Positions 1 to 11,251 of a stretch of DNA of 28,070 nucleotides are shown here, one piece after another. Under the pieces are notes generated by a model that saw nothing but the letters and a program-made list of their open reading frames with translations, ran no database searches and was not told the origin of the DNA. Position 1 is the first letter of the stretch; every line of letters starts with the position of its first letter. The translations under genes and the position numbers were made by a program. The DNA is from Chara braunii. Taxonomy: Eukaryota; Streptophyta; Charophyceae; Charales; Characeae. The stretch lies in NCBI GenBank assembly GCA_003427395.1, contig BFEA01000429.1, positions 710,624 through 738,693 on the forward strand, read 5' to 3'.

Positions 1-186
1 GTGTTCGAGGGGGTGGGGCTGGGGTTGTGCCGCCCCATGGCGCTTTCCGAATCCCCAACCCCCCTCCCCACTGGCCGCCACGTGGCTTCAAAGCCGCGCG
101 TCCGCACGGACGCGTCCGCGGGGTCAGCGGCCTGACCGCATCCGCGGATTCGGCCGCGCTTGGCCGCCGCCGACGGGGATTCATAG
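1..186. other. GC-rich flank with two hairpins
   Basis: This segment is clearly more GC-rich than the repeat array that follows. It contains a perfect dyad at 97-114 (CGCGTCCG, 2-nt spacer, CGGACGCG) and a second at 122-137 (GGTCAG, CGGC loop, CTGACC). No frame here resembles a known protein. It ends where the GGGCCCAGGGCAT motif opens the tandem array at 187, so it is probably the unique flank of that array or part of another element cut by the window edge. Confidence 0.5.
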
Positions 187-3174
187 GGGCCCAGGGCATT
201 GCCACATCATTCTCGAAATTTGCAAAATGGGAATGAACTTCTTGCTATAATATGGCCAAACGCACCTGGCACATTTTTTTGTTTTTTTTTTCATATTTCG
301 AGAGTGGTGTGGCGTGTGGCGAGGCCTATAGTCCACGATGATCGATCGATGGTGGTGGAGGCGGCAGGAATGAGAAAAGTACCACCTCGCTTGTCCTGCT
401 CCTCGCTCCCGATTGGCTGCGCTCCCGCACCCAGCGCAATACATAGTTTTGATTTTCGTGGCATAGTCAACTTGTTTGGGAGTAGGGGATGATAGCCTGG
501 CTGGTAGGAACTATGGCCCAATCCCTAAGTTACTCCGACTTGGGTTTTGGCCAGCCTCATTCTTGTCGTGCCCTTTTACGATCTCCCTACCTCCTTCTCT
601 GCTGCCCCTCCTCTTCCTCCATTCGCTTAATTGCATTTGTCTTCACTTCTTCTCCTTGCTTCCGTTACCCCTCCAACGCCAACATTCTCTATCATCCCTC
701 GTTCATTTCCCCTGACTTCGCCTCACCGTGTTCCTTGTCTGATCCCTCTGCCTCCTCCTCCCAAATCTCCTTCCCTGGCTAGGTTGATTCTCTTGCCTCT
801 CACTCTCTCTTTGCCTCCTCGACCACTCCCTCTTCTTCCTCCTGGCATCGACTCATTAAACTTAGGAAAGTCGAGGCCAAATTCATGATCGAGCCACCAC
901 AAACACTTCTAATAGAAGGGAGTGTCTTGATTCTCAAATTGTACTTTCACGTGGCCGCCTGTCAATTTCTTAACTACCACCCACTCCAGAAAGGAATCCC
1001 TAACTTGTACTAGACTCGCACACAGTCTATTCGCACATTTCCTAACCCAGGTTTCTCCGTTTTTTCTCTGGCGGATGCATGAAGAGGACCTTGCCCATGA
1101 ATCTTTCGACTGCAAAACAAACTTTAACAAAGTGAAAAATGGGCTTCTAGGGGCCCCCAAGTGCAATGATTACCTGCTAATTCATTCTCACACGTTTTGT
1201 CTAACTTTTTTTTTTTTTTTTTTAATAGAAAGTCGGGGNGGTTGTAGAAGCTAAATTATAGACATACGAGAGTCACCTTCGGCACTCCCATACGTGGTAG
1301 AGCCCCCCTAATCCTATAGGACTCCCTCCCAACCTAGTTGTTTGAAATTCGTAGTTTCTTCCGGCGCACTCCTACTCCTGTTATCCTACCTCTTTGTGTA
1401 CCAGTCAGGATTGCCACCCTTCAGTCCGGGCGTGACCTGACGGAACAGTGTTTGCAAGTACCGGGGCTAAGTTGAGCCTTACACACCCCACGTAGCCCCG
1501 ATCGAAGCATATTCGAGCAAGCCTCTCCACCTGGGTACTTCACGCGCTACATACACATATTTCACGACATGTCCCATTGGTGGAGCTATTTTGCATTCCT
1601 GCTGTTGTGTACACAACTATTGTTACTGTTGTTTGTTGTTAGGTTGGTCCTTGTGTACAATATTGTTATTAATGCTTGTTTGTTGATAGTGAACCGAACA
1701 TAGGAGGCAGACAACCCAATCAATCCTACAGAAAGACCCCCCAACACAAGAGCCCTACTAGCACCGACCATAGACTGTACTAAGTCTCACTCTAATCAAC
1801 CATTCCTCTTTCTATGGGTGGTCCGTAGGGTCCTAGTTTCAGACAGACATCAACGTAGATTATATTAAGTATCACTCTCATTAACTGTCACTGTTCCACA
1901 AGCGAGTTGTCCTAAGGGGAACCCCTCATCCTAACCCCTCCCATGCCTAGTGGTTGACCCCCCCAGATCTCCAGCTAGCAACGGGTCCCTCATCTAGTCC
2001 CTAGTCTTACCCCAATAAACCTGCCCACACCGACCACAGACCGTACTAACTCTCACTTTCGTCAACTGTTCCTAATTCTTTGGGCGGTGTGTAAGTCTCT
2101 CGGCGCTGCATCCCACTACGTGAGTGAATTTGAACACACGACCTCATCCATGCAATCCAATGCCGAACATATTGAGCTACTTTGGAAACTGAACGATTTA
2201 TGCGCAGTAGCGGACCGGAAGGCAAATGAGCAATCATCCCTAAGTATGCAAGCACTCAAACAACCACTAGAACCAAATTGTGTCTAACTCTTGCTTAGTC
2301 ATCCACATTTTGAAAAGAACTTCGACCTTCCCATTTTGCATAAGAATCCTATCATGCCCCTTCATCACCATCCACTTTGCGATTTTCTCCGACCTAGCTA
2401 CGTAAGACGTAACGTTATGACCTTCTCCGTAGGTTCTACCTCTTCTCTAGAATGGGTTGGCAGTCCGATCAAGGTGCCATGCATCCTAATAGATGTGAAT
2501 AAGTTGCTCCTATAGGGCGACACTAAGGGAGGTAGTCGGCTCATCAAAAACAAAAGTTACGGTGCGTGCTTTAACCCAGTTCACTGTAGCGGTATCTATT
2601 TCGTCGCTCAGAGTTAGGACACCGAGTCCATCTACAATCTCCGCCTCTCTGAAGTTGACCTTTGACTATGGAAATAGTCCGTCATTAAAGCATAAATCCA
2701 ATTGTGTTCACAGCCAAAGTCTACGTCTTACCCTCTATGACTTTGTCGTGTAGCGGGGCTTTCCTCAAAAAGAATGTCGATGACCTGTTAACGGGGTTTA
2801 AGGGGTGTCGAGAAGGTGCACGATAGGGGTACGACACAAACCAGTAGGCCAAACAGTTGGCGCAGAGGTTGGAGTGCGGACGACCAACAGTAGGTGGCAA
2901 AAGGTCGTTCTTTGGTGGTGGCGGGCGTCGCCCGACCTTTGTTTTTTTAGGTTGGCCGACCTTCATTTTTGAGTGGACGGGTTTATTTTTGGGGTTGTTT
3001 TGGGTCAGGCGGGGTCTAATAAGTGACACGGAAGGGGCGACCAAACGCCCTGGCTCCACCACTCACCAATTGTGCAAAATGTGAATGAATCTTCTCCTAA
3101 AACATGAAAGTATACACCCCCATAGTTCTTAACTTTCGTGCATGTGCTCAGTAGTGCAGCGAGGCCCAAAGGTA
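187..3174. repeat. ~3 kb tandem repeat, copy A
   Basis: First of three head-to-tail copies of a long non-coding unit, 2988 bp measured from GGGCCCAGGGCAT at 187 to the same motif at 3175. Landmarks shared with copy B, in order, are a GATCGATCGAT block, a C/T-rich tract (~560-880), a T-rich run (~1206-1223), a TGTTGTGTACACAAC-like stretch (~1612), the block ending GTCTAACTCTTGCTTAG (~2280), and a 3' edge containing GCAAAATGTGAATGAATCTT (~3075). One ambiguous base (N) sits at 1239. No reading frame shows protein-like conservation between copies. It could be a long satellite or a segmental duplication of a dead element. Confidence 0.9.
1761..2094. repeat. internal duplication inside the 3 kb unit
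   Basis: The block at 1761-1830 (ACCGACCATAGACTGTACTA onward, ending in a GGGTGGTCCGTAGG-like motif) recurs diverged at 2028-2094 (ACCGACCACAGACCGTACTA onward, ending GGGCGGTGTGTAAG). The same pair exists in copy B (~4775-4845 and ~5044-5112), so this internal duplication predates the large tandem duplication. Confidence 0.7.
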
Positions 3175-5448
3175 GGGCCCAGGGCATCGCCACACCGTTT
3201 TCAAAATTTGCAAAATGGGAATGAACTTCCCGCTATAATATGGCCAAACGCACCCGTCACATTTTTTTGTTTTTTTTTTATATTTTGAGAGTGGTGTGGC
3301 GTGTGGCGAGGCCTATAGTCCACGATGATCGATCGATGGTGGTGGAGGCGGCAGGAATGAGAAAAATACCACCTCGCCTGTCCTGCTCCTCGCTCCCGAT
3401 TGGCTGCGCTCCCGCACCTAGCGCAGTACATAGTTTTGATTTTCGTGGCATAGTCAACTTGTTTAGGAGTAGGGGATGATAGCCTGGATGGTAGGAACTA
3501 TGGCCCAATCCCTAAGTTACTCCGACTTGGGTTTTGGCCAGCCTCATTCTTGTCGTGCCCTTTTACGATCTCCCTACCTCCTTTTCTCCATTCCCTCTTC
3601 CTCCACCTCTCTATTGTTGCCCCCTGCCACCTTTCCCCTTCCTCCATTTGCTCCATTGCATTTGTCTTCACTGCCTTTCCTTGCTTCCATTACCCTCCAC
3701 CTCCAACATTCTCTCTCATCCCTCCTTCATTTCCCCTGACTTCGCCTCACCCCGTTCCTTGTCTGATCCTTCTGCCTCCTCCTCCCAAATCTCCTTCCCT
3801 GGCTAGATTAGTTATTTTGACTCTCACTCTCTTTTTGCCTCCTCGACCTCTCTCTTTTCTTCCTCTTGGCATCGGCTCGTTAAACTTAGGAAAGTCAGGG
3901 TCAAATTTATCATCGAGCCACCATAAACACTTCTAATAAAAGAGAGTGTTTGATTTTCAAATTGTACTTTCAGGTGGCCGCCTGTCAGTTTCTAAACTAC
4001 CATCCACTCGATAAAAGAATCCCTAACTTCTAGCAGACTCGCACATAGTCTATTCACACATTTTCTAATTCACCGTATTTTCTCTAACAGATGCATGAAA
4101 ATGACCTTGCCCATGAATCTTTCGAATACAAAACAAAATGAAAAATGGGTTTCTAAGGGGGCCCTTAGTGCAATGATTACCTGCTAATTTATTCTCACAC
4201 AATGTGTCTAACTTTATTATTATTATTTTTTAATAGAAAGTCGCGGTTGTTGTAGAAGCTAGATTATAGAGATACGAGAGTTACCTTCGGCACTCGCCCA
4301 CATGGTAGAGGCCCCCTTATCCTATACTAGTAGGACTCTCTCCCAACCTAGTTGTTTGAAATTCGTAGTTTCTCCTGGCACACTCCTACTCCCGCTATCC
4401 TACCTTTTTGTCTACTAGTCAGGATTGCCACCCTTCAGTCCGGGCGTGACCTGACCGAACAATGGTTCCAAGTACCAGGGCTAAGTTGAGCCCTACTCAC
4501 CCCACGTAGCCCCGATCGAAGCATATTCGAGCGAGCCTCGCCACCCGGGTACTTCACGCGCTACATACATAGATTTCACTGCATGTCTCGTTGGTGGACC
4601 TATTTTGTGTTCCTACTGCTGTGTACACAACTGTTGTTATTGTTGTTTGTTGTTAAGTTGCTTATTGTGTACACTATTGTTATTAATACTTGTTTGTTGA
4701 TAGTGAACCGAACATAGGAGGCAAACAACCCAATCAATCCTATATAAAGACCCCCCAACACATGAGTCCTGCTAGCACCGGTCATAGACTGTGCTAAGTC
4801 TCATCCTAATCAATCGTTCCTCTTTGTTTGGGTGGTCCGTAGGGTCCTAATTTCAGACAGACATCGACTTAGGTTATACTAAGTATGTCTCTTATTAACT
4901 GTTCATGTTTCATGGACGAGTTGTCCTAAAGGGAACCCCTCATCCTAACCCCTCTCGTGCCCAGTGGTTGACCCCCCCCCGGATCTCCAGCTAGCAACGG
5001 GTCCCCCATCTAGTCCCTAATCTTACCCCAATAAACCTACCCACACCGACCACAGACTGTACTAAGTCTCACTTTCGTCAACTGTTCCTAATTCTATGGG
5101 CGGTGCGTAGGTCTCCCGACCCTGTATCCCACTGTGTAAGTGAATTTGAACACAGGAGCTCATTCATGCAATCTACTTTCAAACATACAAAGCTACTGTG
5201 GAAACTGAACGATTTGTGCGCAATAGCGGACCGGAAGGCAACTAATCAATCATCGCCAAGTATGCAGGCACTCAAACAACCACTAGAACCAAGTTGTGTC
5301 TAACTCTTGCTTAGTTATCCACAATTTGGAAAGAATTTTGCCCTTCTCATTCTGCATAAGAATCCTATCATGCCCCTTCATCACGATCCAATTTGCGATT
5401 TTCTCTTACCTAGCTACGTAAGACGTAACCTTAGGACCTTCTTCGTAG

Positions 5449-6110
5449 GTTCGACCTCTTCTCTGGAATGGGTTGGCGGTCAGATCAAGGTGCTATGCAT
5501 CCTTATAGATATGAATAACTTGTTCCTGTAGGACCACACGCAGTTATCGGGTAGATGAAAATTCAGGAATGAAAATTCTGAAGTGAGAGTTTTTGGCAGT
5601 CTGAAAATCCTGAATGGTCATGAAGTGGTGAAAGGTCCGAAGACCCTGAAAACCACCTGTTTAGGCGTTCTGCATCCTGAAGTGGTGAAGAGTGTCCTAA
5701 AGTGGTCAAGTGAGAGTTTTTGGCAGTCTGAAATTCCTCAATGGTCCTGAAGTGGTGAAAGGTCCGAAGACCATGAAAACCACCCTTCACCACTTGAGGA
5801 TGCAGCCTGCCTAAACAGGTGGTTTTCATGGTCTTCGGAACTTTCACCACTTCAGGAACATTAAGGATTTTCATACCTGAATGGTCCTGAAGTGGTGAAA
5901 GGTCCGACGACCCTGAAAACCACCTGTTTAGGCAGGTTGCATCTTGAAGTGGTGAAAGGTGTCATGAAGTGGTGATGAAAAATACGACTGTTGTTAACCT
6001 TCTCTCTGTAGGGCGACACTAAGGAAGTTCTGCCTCTTCTCTGGAATGGGTTGCAGTCGGATCAAGGTGTCATGCATCCTAATAGATATGAATAAGTTGT
6101 TCATATAGGG
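5449..6110. repeat. 84-bp direct repeat flanking the foldback insertion
   Basis: 5449-5532 and 6027-6110 are near-identical segments (shared core CTCTTCTCTGGAATGGGTTG). Copy A holds this segment once (~2435-2515). The insertion therefore either came with a duplication of its flank or was produced by unequal exchange. Confidence 0.75.
5533..6026. mobile_element. foldback insertion in copy B
   Basis: This block is absent from copy A. It is built from one ~75-bp module present three times forward (~5615-5690, 5739-5784, 5880-5965) and once inverted (~5786-5857). The central forward and inverted modules form a hairpin with arms 5747-5784 and 5818-5855, pairing 37 of 38 positions around a 33-nt loop. 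A further direct repeat (AGTGAGAGTTTTTGGCAGTC at ~5582 and ~5710) precedes two of the forward modules. It codes for nothing recognisable. It resembles a foldback or MITE-type element, but the flanks are an 84-bp duplication rather than a short target-site duplication. Confidence 0.65.
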
Positions 6111-6758
6111 CGACATTAAGGGAGGTAGCCGGCTCATATAAAACAACAGTTACAGTGCGGGTTTTAACCCAGTTCACCGTAGCGGTATCTATTTCGTCGC
6201 TCAGAGTCAGGAAACCAACTCCATCTACAATCTCCTTCTCTCCGAAGTTTATGTTTGACTATGAAAATAGTCCCTCATCAAAGCATAAATCCAATAGTGT
6301 TCGTAGTCAAAGGTTGCGTCTTACCCCGTTGCACTTTGTCGTGTAGCAGGGCTTTCTAAAAAAGAATGTCGACAACCTGTTAACGGGGTTTATGTGACGT
6401 CGAGAAGGTGCACGGTCGGGGGCAGGGCACAGACCGTTAGGCCAAACAGTCGTCATAGAGGTTGGAGTGCGGATGACCAACAGTATAGGTCGTTCTTTGG
6501 TGGTGGCGGGCATCGTCCGACCTTTGCTTTTTTAGCTTGGCTGACCTTCATTTTTGAGTGGGCGGGTTTATTTTTGGGGTTGTTTTAGGTCAGGCGGGGT
6601 CTAATAAGTGACACGGAAGGGACAACAAAATGCCCTCGCTCCACCACTTACTAACTGTGCAAAATGTGAATGAATCTTCCCCTAGAACATGGAAGTATAC
6701 ACCCCATAGTTTTTTTATTTTGTGCATGTGCTCAGTAGTGGAACGAGGCCCAAAGGTA

Positions 6759-6995
6759 GGGCCCAGGGCATCGCCACACCATTATCGAAATTTGCAAAAT
6801 GGGGATGAACTTACTACTAGAACATGGTTGGATGCACCCGATACATTTTTTGTCATTTTTTCACATTTCGAGAGTGGTGTGGCGTGTGGCGAGGCCCGTA
6901 GTCCACGACGGTTGATCGATGGTGGAGGCAGGAGAAATGAGAAAAGTGTCACCTCGCCTGTCCTTCTCCTTGCTCCTGATTGGTTGCACTCCCGC
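6759..6995. repeat. ~3 kb tandem repeat, truncated copy C
   Basis: The array opens a third time with GGGCCCAGGGCATCGCCACACC and stays alignable through the TTGATCGATGGTGGAGGCAG-type block and the ATTGG(T/C)TGC motif, then stops abruptly near 6995 after CACTCCCGC. Sequence beyond is unrelated to copies A and B, so the array ends or was broken here. Confidence 0.85.
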
Positions 6996-7432
6996 TGTCG
7001 CACTTTTTCCCAGTCGGTCCTCTCTAGGCGACCGGAAAGCCAACAGGCTGTCACGCAAGATTTTGGAGTTGTTTGCAATAAATAAAATAAATTAAATAGA
7101 GCAAATCCCTTCCTGTTGTGTACATCCGACTTCGAGCGAGACCCTTCAATTGCGGTATTCCCGGTCTTAGGAATTTTTTATTTTGATTCAGAACAACAAA
7201 GAATCATGCAAATAATAGTCATAAAGTTCTGATATGTCATGCATGCATCAATTTTGCCAATTTACTAACTTTGAGAACCGTGACAGAATCATCAGAGAAA
7301 TGCAATCATCGACAATAACAATGCAAGAAGCAAAATTGATTGACTCGAGCCATGACAAGGTCAGATGAGGGAAGAATAAGAACTCATAATAGTCTAAAAA
7401 AGTACACATGTAGGAAGCATGGCCCGCACTAG
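6996..7432. other. no gene seen; AT-rich spacer
   Basis: Moderately AT-rich unique sequence between the end of the tandem array and the stop codon of the degraded minus-strand frame. I see no frame, RNA gene or strong repeat. An AAATAAAATAAATTAAAT stretch lies at ~7080-7096. Confidence 0.4.
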
Positions 7433-8304
7433 TCAGGAGTCCTCACTCATCCCTCTGAACCTCTCACTCAATCTCTCAGTTTTACTGTCTGTTCCTTTTG
7501 CTTTCAGTCGTGTGTCCGTACTTTTTGAGGTTGTGGCCTCTGTATGTAGAGCCACCTGAAGCTTGTAAGCTCTGAACACTTCTATCCAAGGTACATGACC
7601 CGAAAGTCAATCATGGAGCAAAACTCTTCCCATAGTGTAGGTAGATAGGGTTTGGAGAAGATTCCCCGTCTGAGATGCTCGAACTCTGAAGGCTCTGTCA
7701 AAGTCTGATAGTCAATCTGAGCTGGTGAAATGTACCTCTTCGCCAAGTCTACCAGGTCGCCCCACCAAGATCCATCAGTGAGTAGAGAAGAGACTGGCGA
7801 CTTGGGATAATCAACGTAGAGCTTGGGTCCAAAGCTACGAGTCAGGTTTGTACCACTCTCATCCAGCTCACGCTCTCTCTGCTCAAGATAGCTAGCGGCT
7901 GAAATCCAGACTGAGTCGAAGTGCTTATGAGTCTCTTTGTCTTTCTTTACGTACGGCCTCAGGTCATGGACCGTGCCGCCTGCGAATCAGGTGAGGACAA
8001 CAAAAACAGATAGGTCCCCTTTTCTAAAATCAATAGCGCTGACATACGGGTTTTGGATAACATCCTTAAGAGCTATTCTGTTAAGACAGGTAAGAACAGA
8101 CTCACTGACTGAATGAGATTGAACTGTACTCATGTGAAGAGCGTGTGTGTTGGAACCAAGCTTGGTATCTCCGGTCGGGAGTTCTGCCTGACTGACACTG
8201 ATCTCTAGGACAGCTGGCAATGGTAAAGAATGTATTCTGATTGAATGTTGTTTGACAACAAGTTGAACATTGTTTAAATGTTGATTTAATGCCAAGGTAT
8301 GGGG
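7433..8304 (-). pseudogene. degraded ORF, unknown protein, possibly retroelement gag-like
   Basis: Read on the minus strand, one frame is open from 8304 to 7990, is interrupted by a single TGA (7989-7987), then stays open for another 134 codons to TAG at 7584-7582. In the -1 frame, reading continues from 7594 through a basic, Ser/Thr-rich tail to TGA at 7435-7433. The translated product has normal amino-acid balance (for example SFGPKLYVDYPKSP and SWWGDLVDLAKRYISPAQ), unlike nearby shadow frames. No family is recognised. The frame opens directly behind TTTGGTGACCCC (8312-8301), which could be a retroelement primer-binding site, and the preceding bases end in TACA like an LTR 3' end; no second LTR is visible. 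Two lesions argue for a dead copy. Alternatively, the TGA lies in a polypyrimidine/CAG context (TTTTTGTTGTCCTC then GATTCGCAG) that could be a 3' splice site of a live gene. Confidence 0.4.
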
Positions 8305-8313
8305 TCACCAAAT
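8301..8313 (-). other. possible tRNA primer-binding site next to an LTR-like end
   Basis: On the minus strand the string TACA-TTTGGTGACCCC lies just upstream of the degraded frame. TGG followed by about ten bases complementary to a tRNA 3' end, right after an LTR ending in CA, is the normal arrangement in LTR retrotransposons. I could not match it to a particular tRNA, and no duplicate LTR is present in the window, so this is tentative. Confidence 0.2.
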
Positions 8314-8421
8314 GTAGATCACTTTGTATCAAACTACTGAGAAGACTGTAGATAGTTGAGCGACACCTATTGGTTCGGATGCTGGAGGAGTTCAGAGAGG
8401 ATGTCTCGGGTGCCACCGATC

Positions 8422-8667
8422 TCATGCGAGCTTTGTCTTGGCCTGTTCTACCGTCTCTATCGATGAACTGGTACCGTACAGTTTGTCGTCGTGTCCATAG
8501 AAGTAGATTACATACTCAATGTACACTTCACCTTTCACCATCTGGATTGCGTGTTCACGTTGAATTCTCCTATGTAATTCCATGTCTCGGTACGCTTCTT
8601 CCTCCCATCCCTCTCTCTCGTCCCTGTTTAATCTGCTCTTCACCACCAAGACCTCCCCCTCTTTCAT
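8422..8667 (-). CDS. short highly charged ORF, unknown
   Basis: This is an 81-codon minus-strand frame with an ATG start; upstream it stays open 11 more codons to about 8700. The product is strongly charged (segments such as NRDEREGWEEEAYRDMELHRR), then becomes aromatic and hydrophobic (EVYIEYVIYFYGHDD). That is the composition of a real folded protein rather than random translation. It lies ~120 bp upstream of, and in the same frame as, the degraded ORF at 7433-8304, with four stops in between. The two could be exons of one gene, or this could be an LTR-internal or host fragment. The ATGA at 8425-8422 also opens a Ser/Cys-rich frame that I regard as noise. No family recognised. Confidence 0.35.
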   Translation of the reverse strand: MKEGEVLVVKSRLNRDEREGWEEEAYRDMELHRRIQREHAIQMVKGEVYIEYVIYFYGHDDKLYGTSSSIETVEQAKTKLA

Positions 8668-10925
8668 GATTCTCTTCAGTCTCAGATTAGATGATAAGTT
8701 TCACATTTTGGGAAGATAGTTGCTCTCATGCCTGTAGTAGTTGAGTGTTCTGCAAAGGATTACAGACCGGAGATAACTGAGTCAGAATCTCAAAGATAAG
8801 CACTAGTGCAGTTCTCATAAAGGAAAAACCGCGGTCGTTATGATAAAAATTCAGCCCTCATGAGGTGACCTCATAAGCTTTTTGAGTCAGTTAGCTAATG
8901 TCCGCCTTCGTGCATTGTACACTTCACTGATCACTCTCGATCGTACATTGTACAGTTGCGTTTGCCGGCCTCAGACCCAGCTACTCACACGGGGCAGGCT
9001 TAGCAACCAGACGCAGTCACTGTTTCACGTAATGTGCAGGTAAGCCTCAGTAGAGCACGGGGCAACCGCTATTTGGTCCAGACTCAATTAGTGTCTGACA
9101 CAGCAAGTTTGAGTACAAACTCGGGTAAGTCTCGCTTGTGTACTGTGCAAGCACCTCTGTGCATAGAACCGGACTCAGCCAGTTGTTCAACTAGATGAAT
9201 CAGATGGATTCAAATAAAGATAAACCGTGAACAGATGAGTAAATGAAAAGACAGATACCTGGAAAGTTCAGATATTCTTAGGTTTAAGAGGCTTAGAACC
9301 CGTTCATGCTCAGCATTACATAGACACATGGGCGGAGCAAGTGTGAGAAGAGGCAGCTCAAGAGGGGAGGGTTTGGGAAAGTTTGCCCCGCAGCTCTCTG
9401 ACCCTACGCGTTCTGAAGAAGCACACTGTTGCGTGCTAGCCCTCAACCCTCTGTCTGCTGCTGCTCAAAGTCAGCGAGTTTTCAGCCAAAATAATAAAAC
9501 TACACGATCTCGCCCCCCCTGTTCACTAACTGGCTTTGTGCGCGAGATTTCGTCTGTACTTGGAAGCAACTCGATCATACTTTAACAAATCTCTGATATG
9601 AAGTTCCCTTGAACATCAGACGTGCCCTACACACGGTGTCTTAACTGCCCATCTAGAAGCTCAAAGAATTATTATTTTTTTTTTTTTAAAAAGGATTGTC
9701 GCATCAACGGGCGACCAATGCCCCAGTAGTAACTCATTCTTTGGATGGCATCACATTTCAACCATGGAGTAAACTTGAGATTTTATCCACAGTCAGCAGT
9801 CACGCATCCATAATTGGGTAATTTTGCAATCCGTCTCGTAGCCTTGAAGAAGTGTAGTTGCTTTCAAGTTTAACGTTGTTCGACAACCGGTGTAAAAGTC
9901 GCATGTGCAAAGGTTATGGCGACTCGTTTTTAAGAGAGTATTCGTCCCACACCTTCTTTCTTTTCTCATTTAGTCTTTTTAGATTGATACTCAATCCACT
10001 AAACACCAACGAAGTTAATCTCCATCAAGCAGGAGTTTTGCAATCAAGTATGTTATTTTTCTTATTTGTCGCTTCCTCCCTCTGCGGCTCATTACTCAGC
10101 TTCACTCAGAGATTGGTCTTTTTTGTGTGCGCTGAAAACGACCCGCGCAGTGAGTTAAGTTGCGGACCCTATTTGCTGGATCGCGTGGATGTTTATCATT
10201 TGGTACTCCCATATAAGCACACGTAGGCTAGTACGGGTTTTTTCTTTGCAGGTACTCGAGGACTTGCTTAGTTGTGAGCATCATTCCAATGACTGGGGAC
10301 TCGCTCATTAGCAAACACACAAGATCGCATGAGTCTATACGGCTTTGAAAAACTCGCCTGATTACGAACTTCGAGCGATCACGCGAATGTCCATGCTAGA
10401 GTAATATATACTATTTAGCGTCCTAATGTGAATAGAGTTTGATAAAAAGCCTCATCCTATGAGAATCTCAATTAATAGTCAAACTCGCCCATAGCTTTGC
10501 CATCATCATTCAAACCTCTCACCACATCCACCCTTTACTTCTCCCTCTTCACCCTAGTCGCACTAGTGCTTCATCTTGTATTTTTCGAATCGACTAGAGA
10601 AAGGTCACACTTGTTTTGTCTGTGCTTAAGAAAGCAGACGGCGATTCATATGTCACTACCAAACTTTCGGAAACACCAATACTGTGACAACCAATCAAGA
10701 TCAAGTGTGATCTCACGAACCGACGATGGTTATGACCCCCGGGTCATCGGCAAGGAGGCGCCAAAAGAATGAAAGCATTGACCAGCAAGGACTCGCTTAA
10801 GGCCCCCGTTAACATCAACCAATCTCCTCGTCATGCTCTCAGGGCAAAAAGTATTACAGCGAGTACACGAACCCTACAACAGTTGTCTTCGAAGAAGATG
10901 ACAGTTGCAAAGGGCAAGCACATGC

Positions 10926-11053
10926 TGTATTAGCAGCCACACTGTGACGAGGACGAAGAGAGTTGTGTCGATCTAGCAAGAGTCGCGCAAGGGAGCAGAT
11001 TTAACCAACTAATTACGAGCCCGCACGTATCTTGCAAGATGGCTGCTAATACA
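10926..11053. repeat. 14-bp perfect inverted repeat
   Basis: TGTATTAGCAGCCA at 10926-10939 is perfectly inverted at 11040-11053 (TGGCTGCTAATACA), separated by 100 bp. Outside the arms there is weaker symmetry (GCACATGC against GCATGATGGG). It could mark a small terminal-inverted-repeat element, but no target duplication is evident. Confidence 0.5.
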
Positions 11054-11221
11054 CCCATCATGCACCTTTTCTTGGCCTCTTAACACAGTTGACAAGGAAC
11101 CCTGATTACGCCAATAATGAGAGGTTGTCGGGTCAACCACGACGCTCGGAATGGTCCTCATCAATATCCAACTTCGTAGAGCACCAAAAGCCCAACAAGA
11201 TTCCCGCTGCAAAGCTATCTA

Positions 11222-11251
11222 TTGCATGAGCATGGACGGGTGCTCATGCAA
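11222..11251. repeat. 11-bp perfect hairpin
   Basis: TTGCATGAGCA at 11222-11232, an 8-nt loop, and TGCTCATGCAA at 11241-11251 form a perfect stem. No T-run follows and no gene end is near, so it is reported as a structural element of unknown role. Confidence 0.55.

Larger units (their letters stand above)
3175..6758. repeat. ~3 kb tandem repeat, copy B (carries an insertion)
   Basis: Second copy, collinear with copy A almost throughout; many 20-40 bp stretches are identical. It is 3584 bp, about 600 bp longer than copy A. Most of the excess is the foldback block at ~5533-6006 plus a second copy of an 84-bp segment (5449-5532 repeated at 6027-6110). The T-rich run of copy A is partly replaced here by a short ATT repeat (4214-4231). 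Many point differences show that the duplication is not recent. Confidence 0.9.

Noticed and set aside
476-3936. Pro/Ser/Leu-rich frames in the C/T-rich parts of the tandem copies (476-888 and 3476-3936)
   Set aside because: They are translations of pyrimidine-rich DNA, open in several frames at once, and not conserved in frame between copies.
2087-5303. 66-codon frame present in both copies of the tandem unit (2087-2287 and 5103-5303)
   Set aside because: The frame needs a GTG start, and 20 of 66 residues differ between copies. Most base changes alter the amino acid, so there is no sign of protein-level selection.
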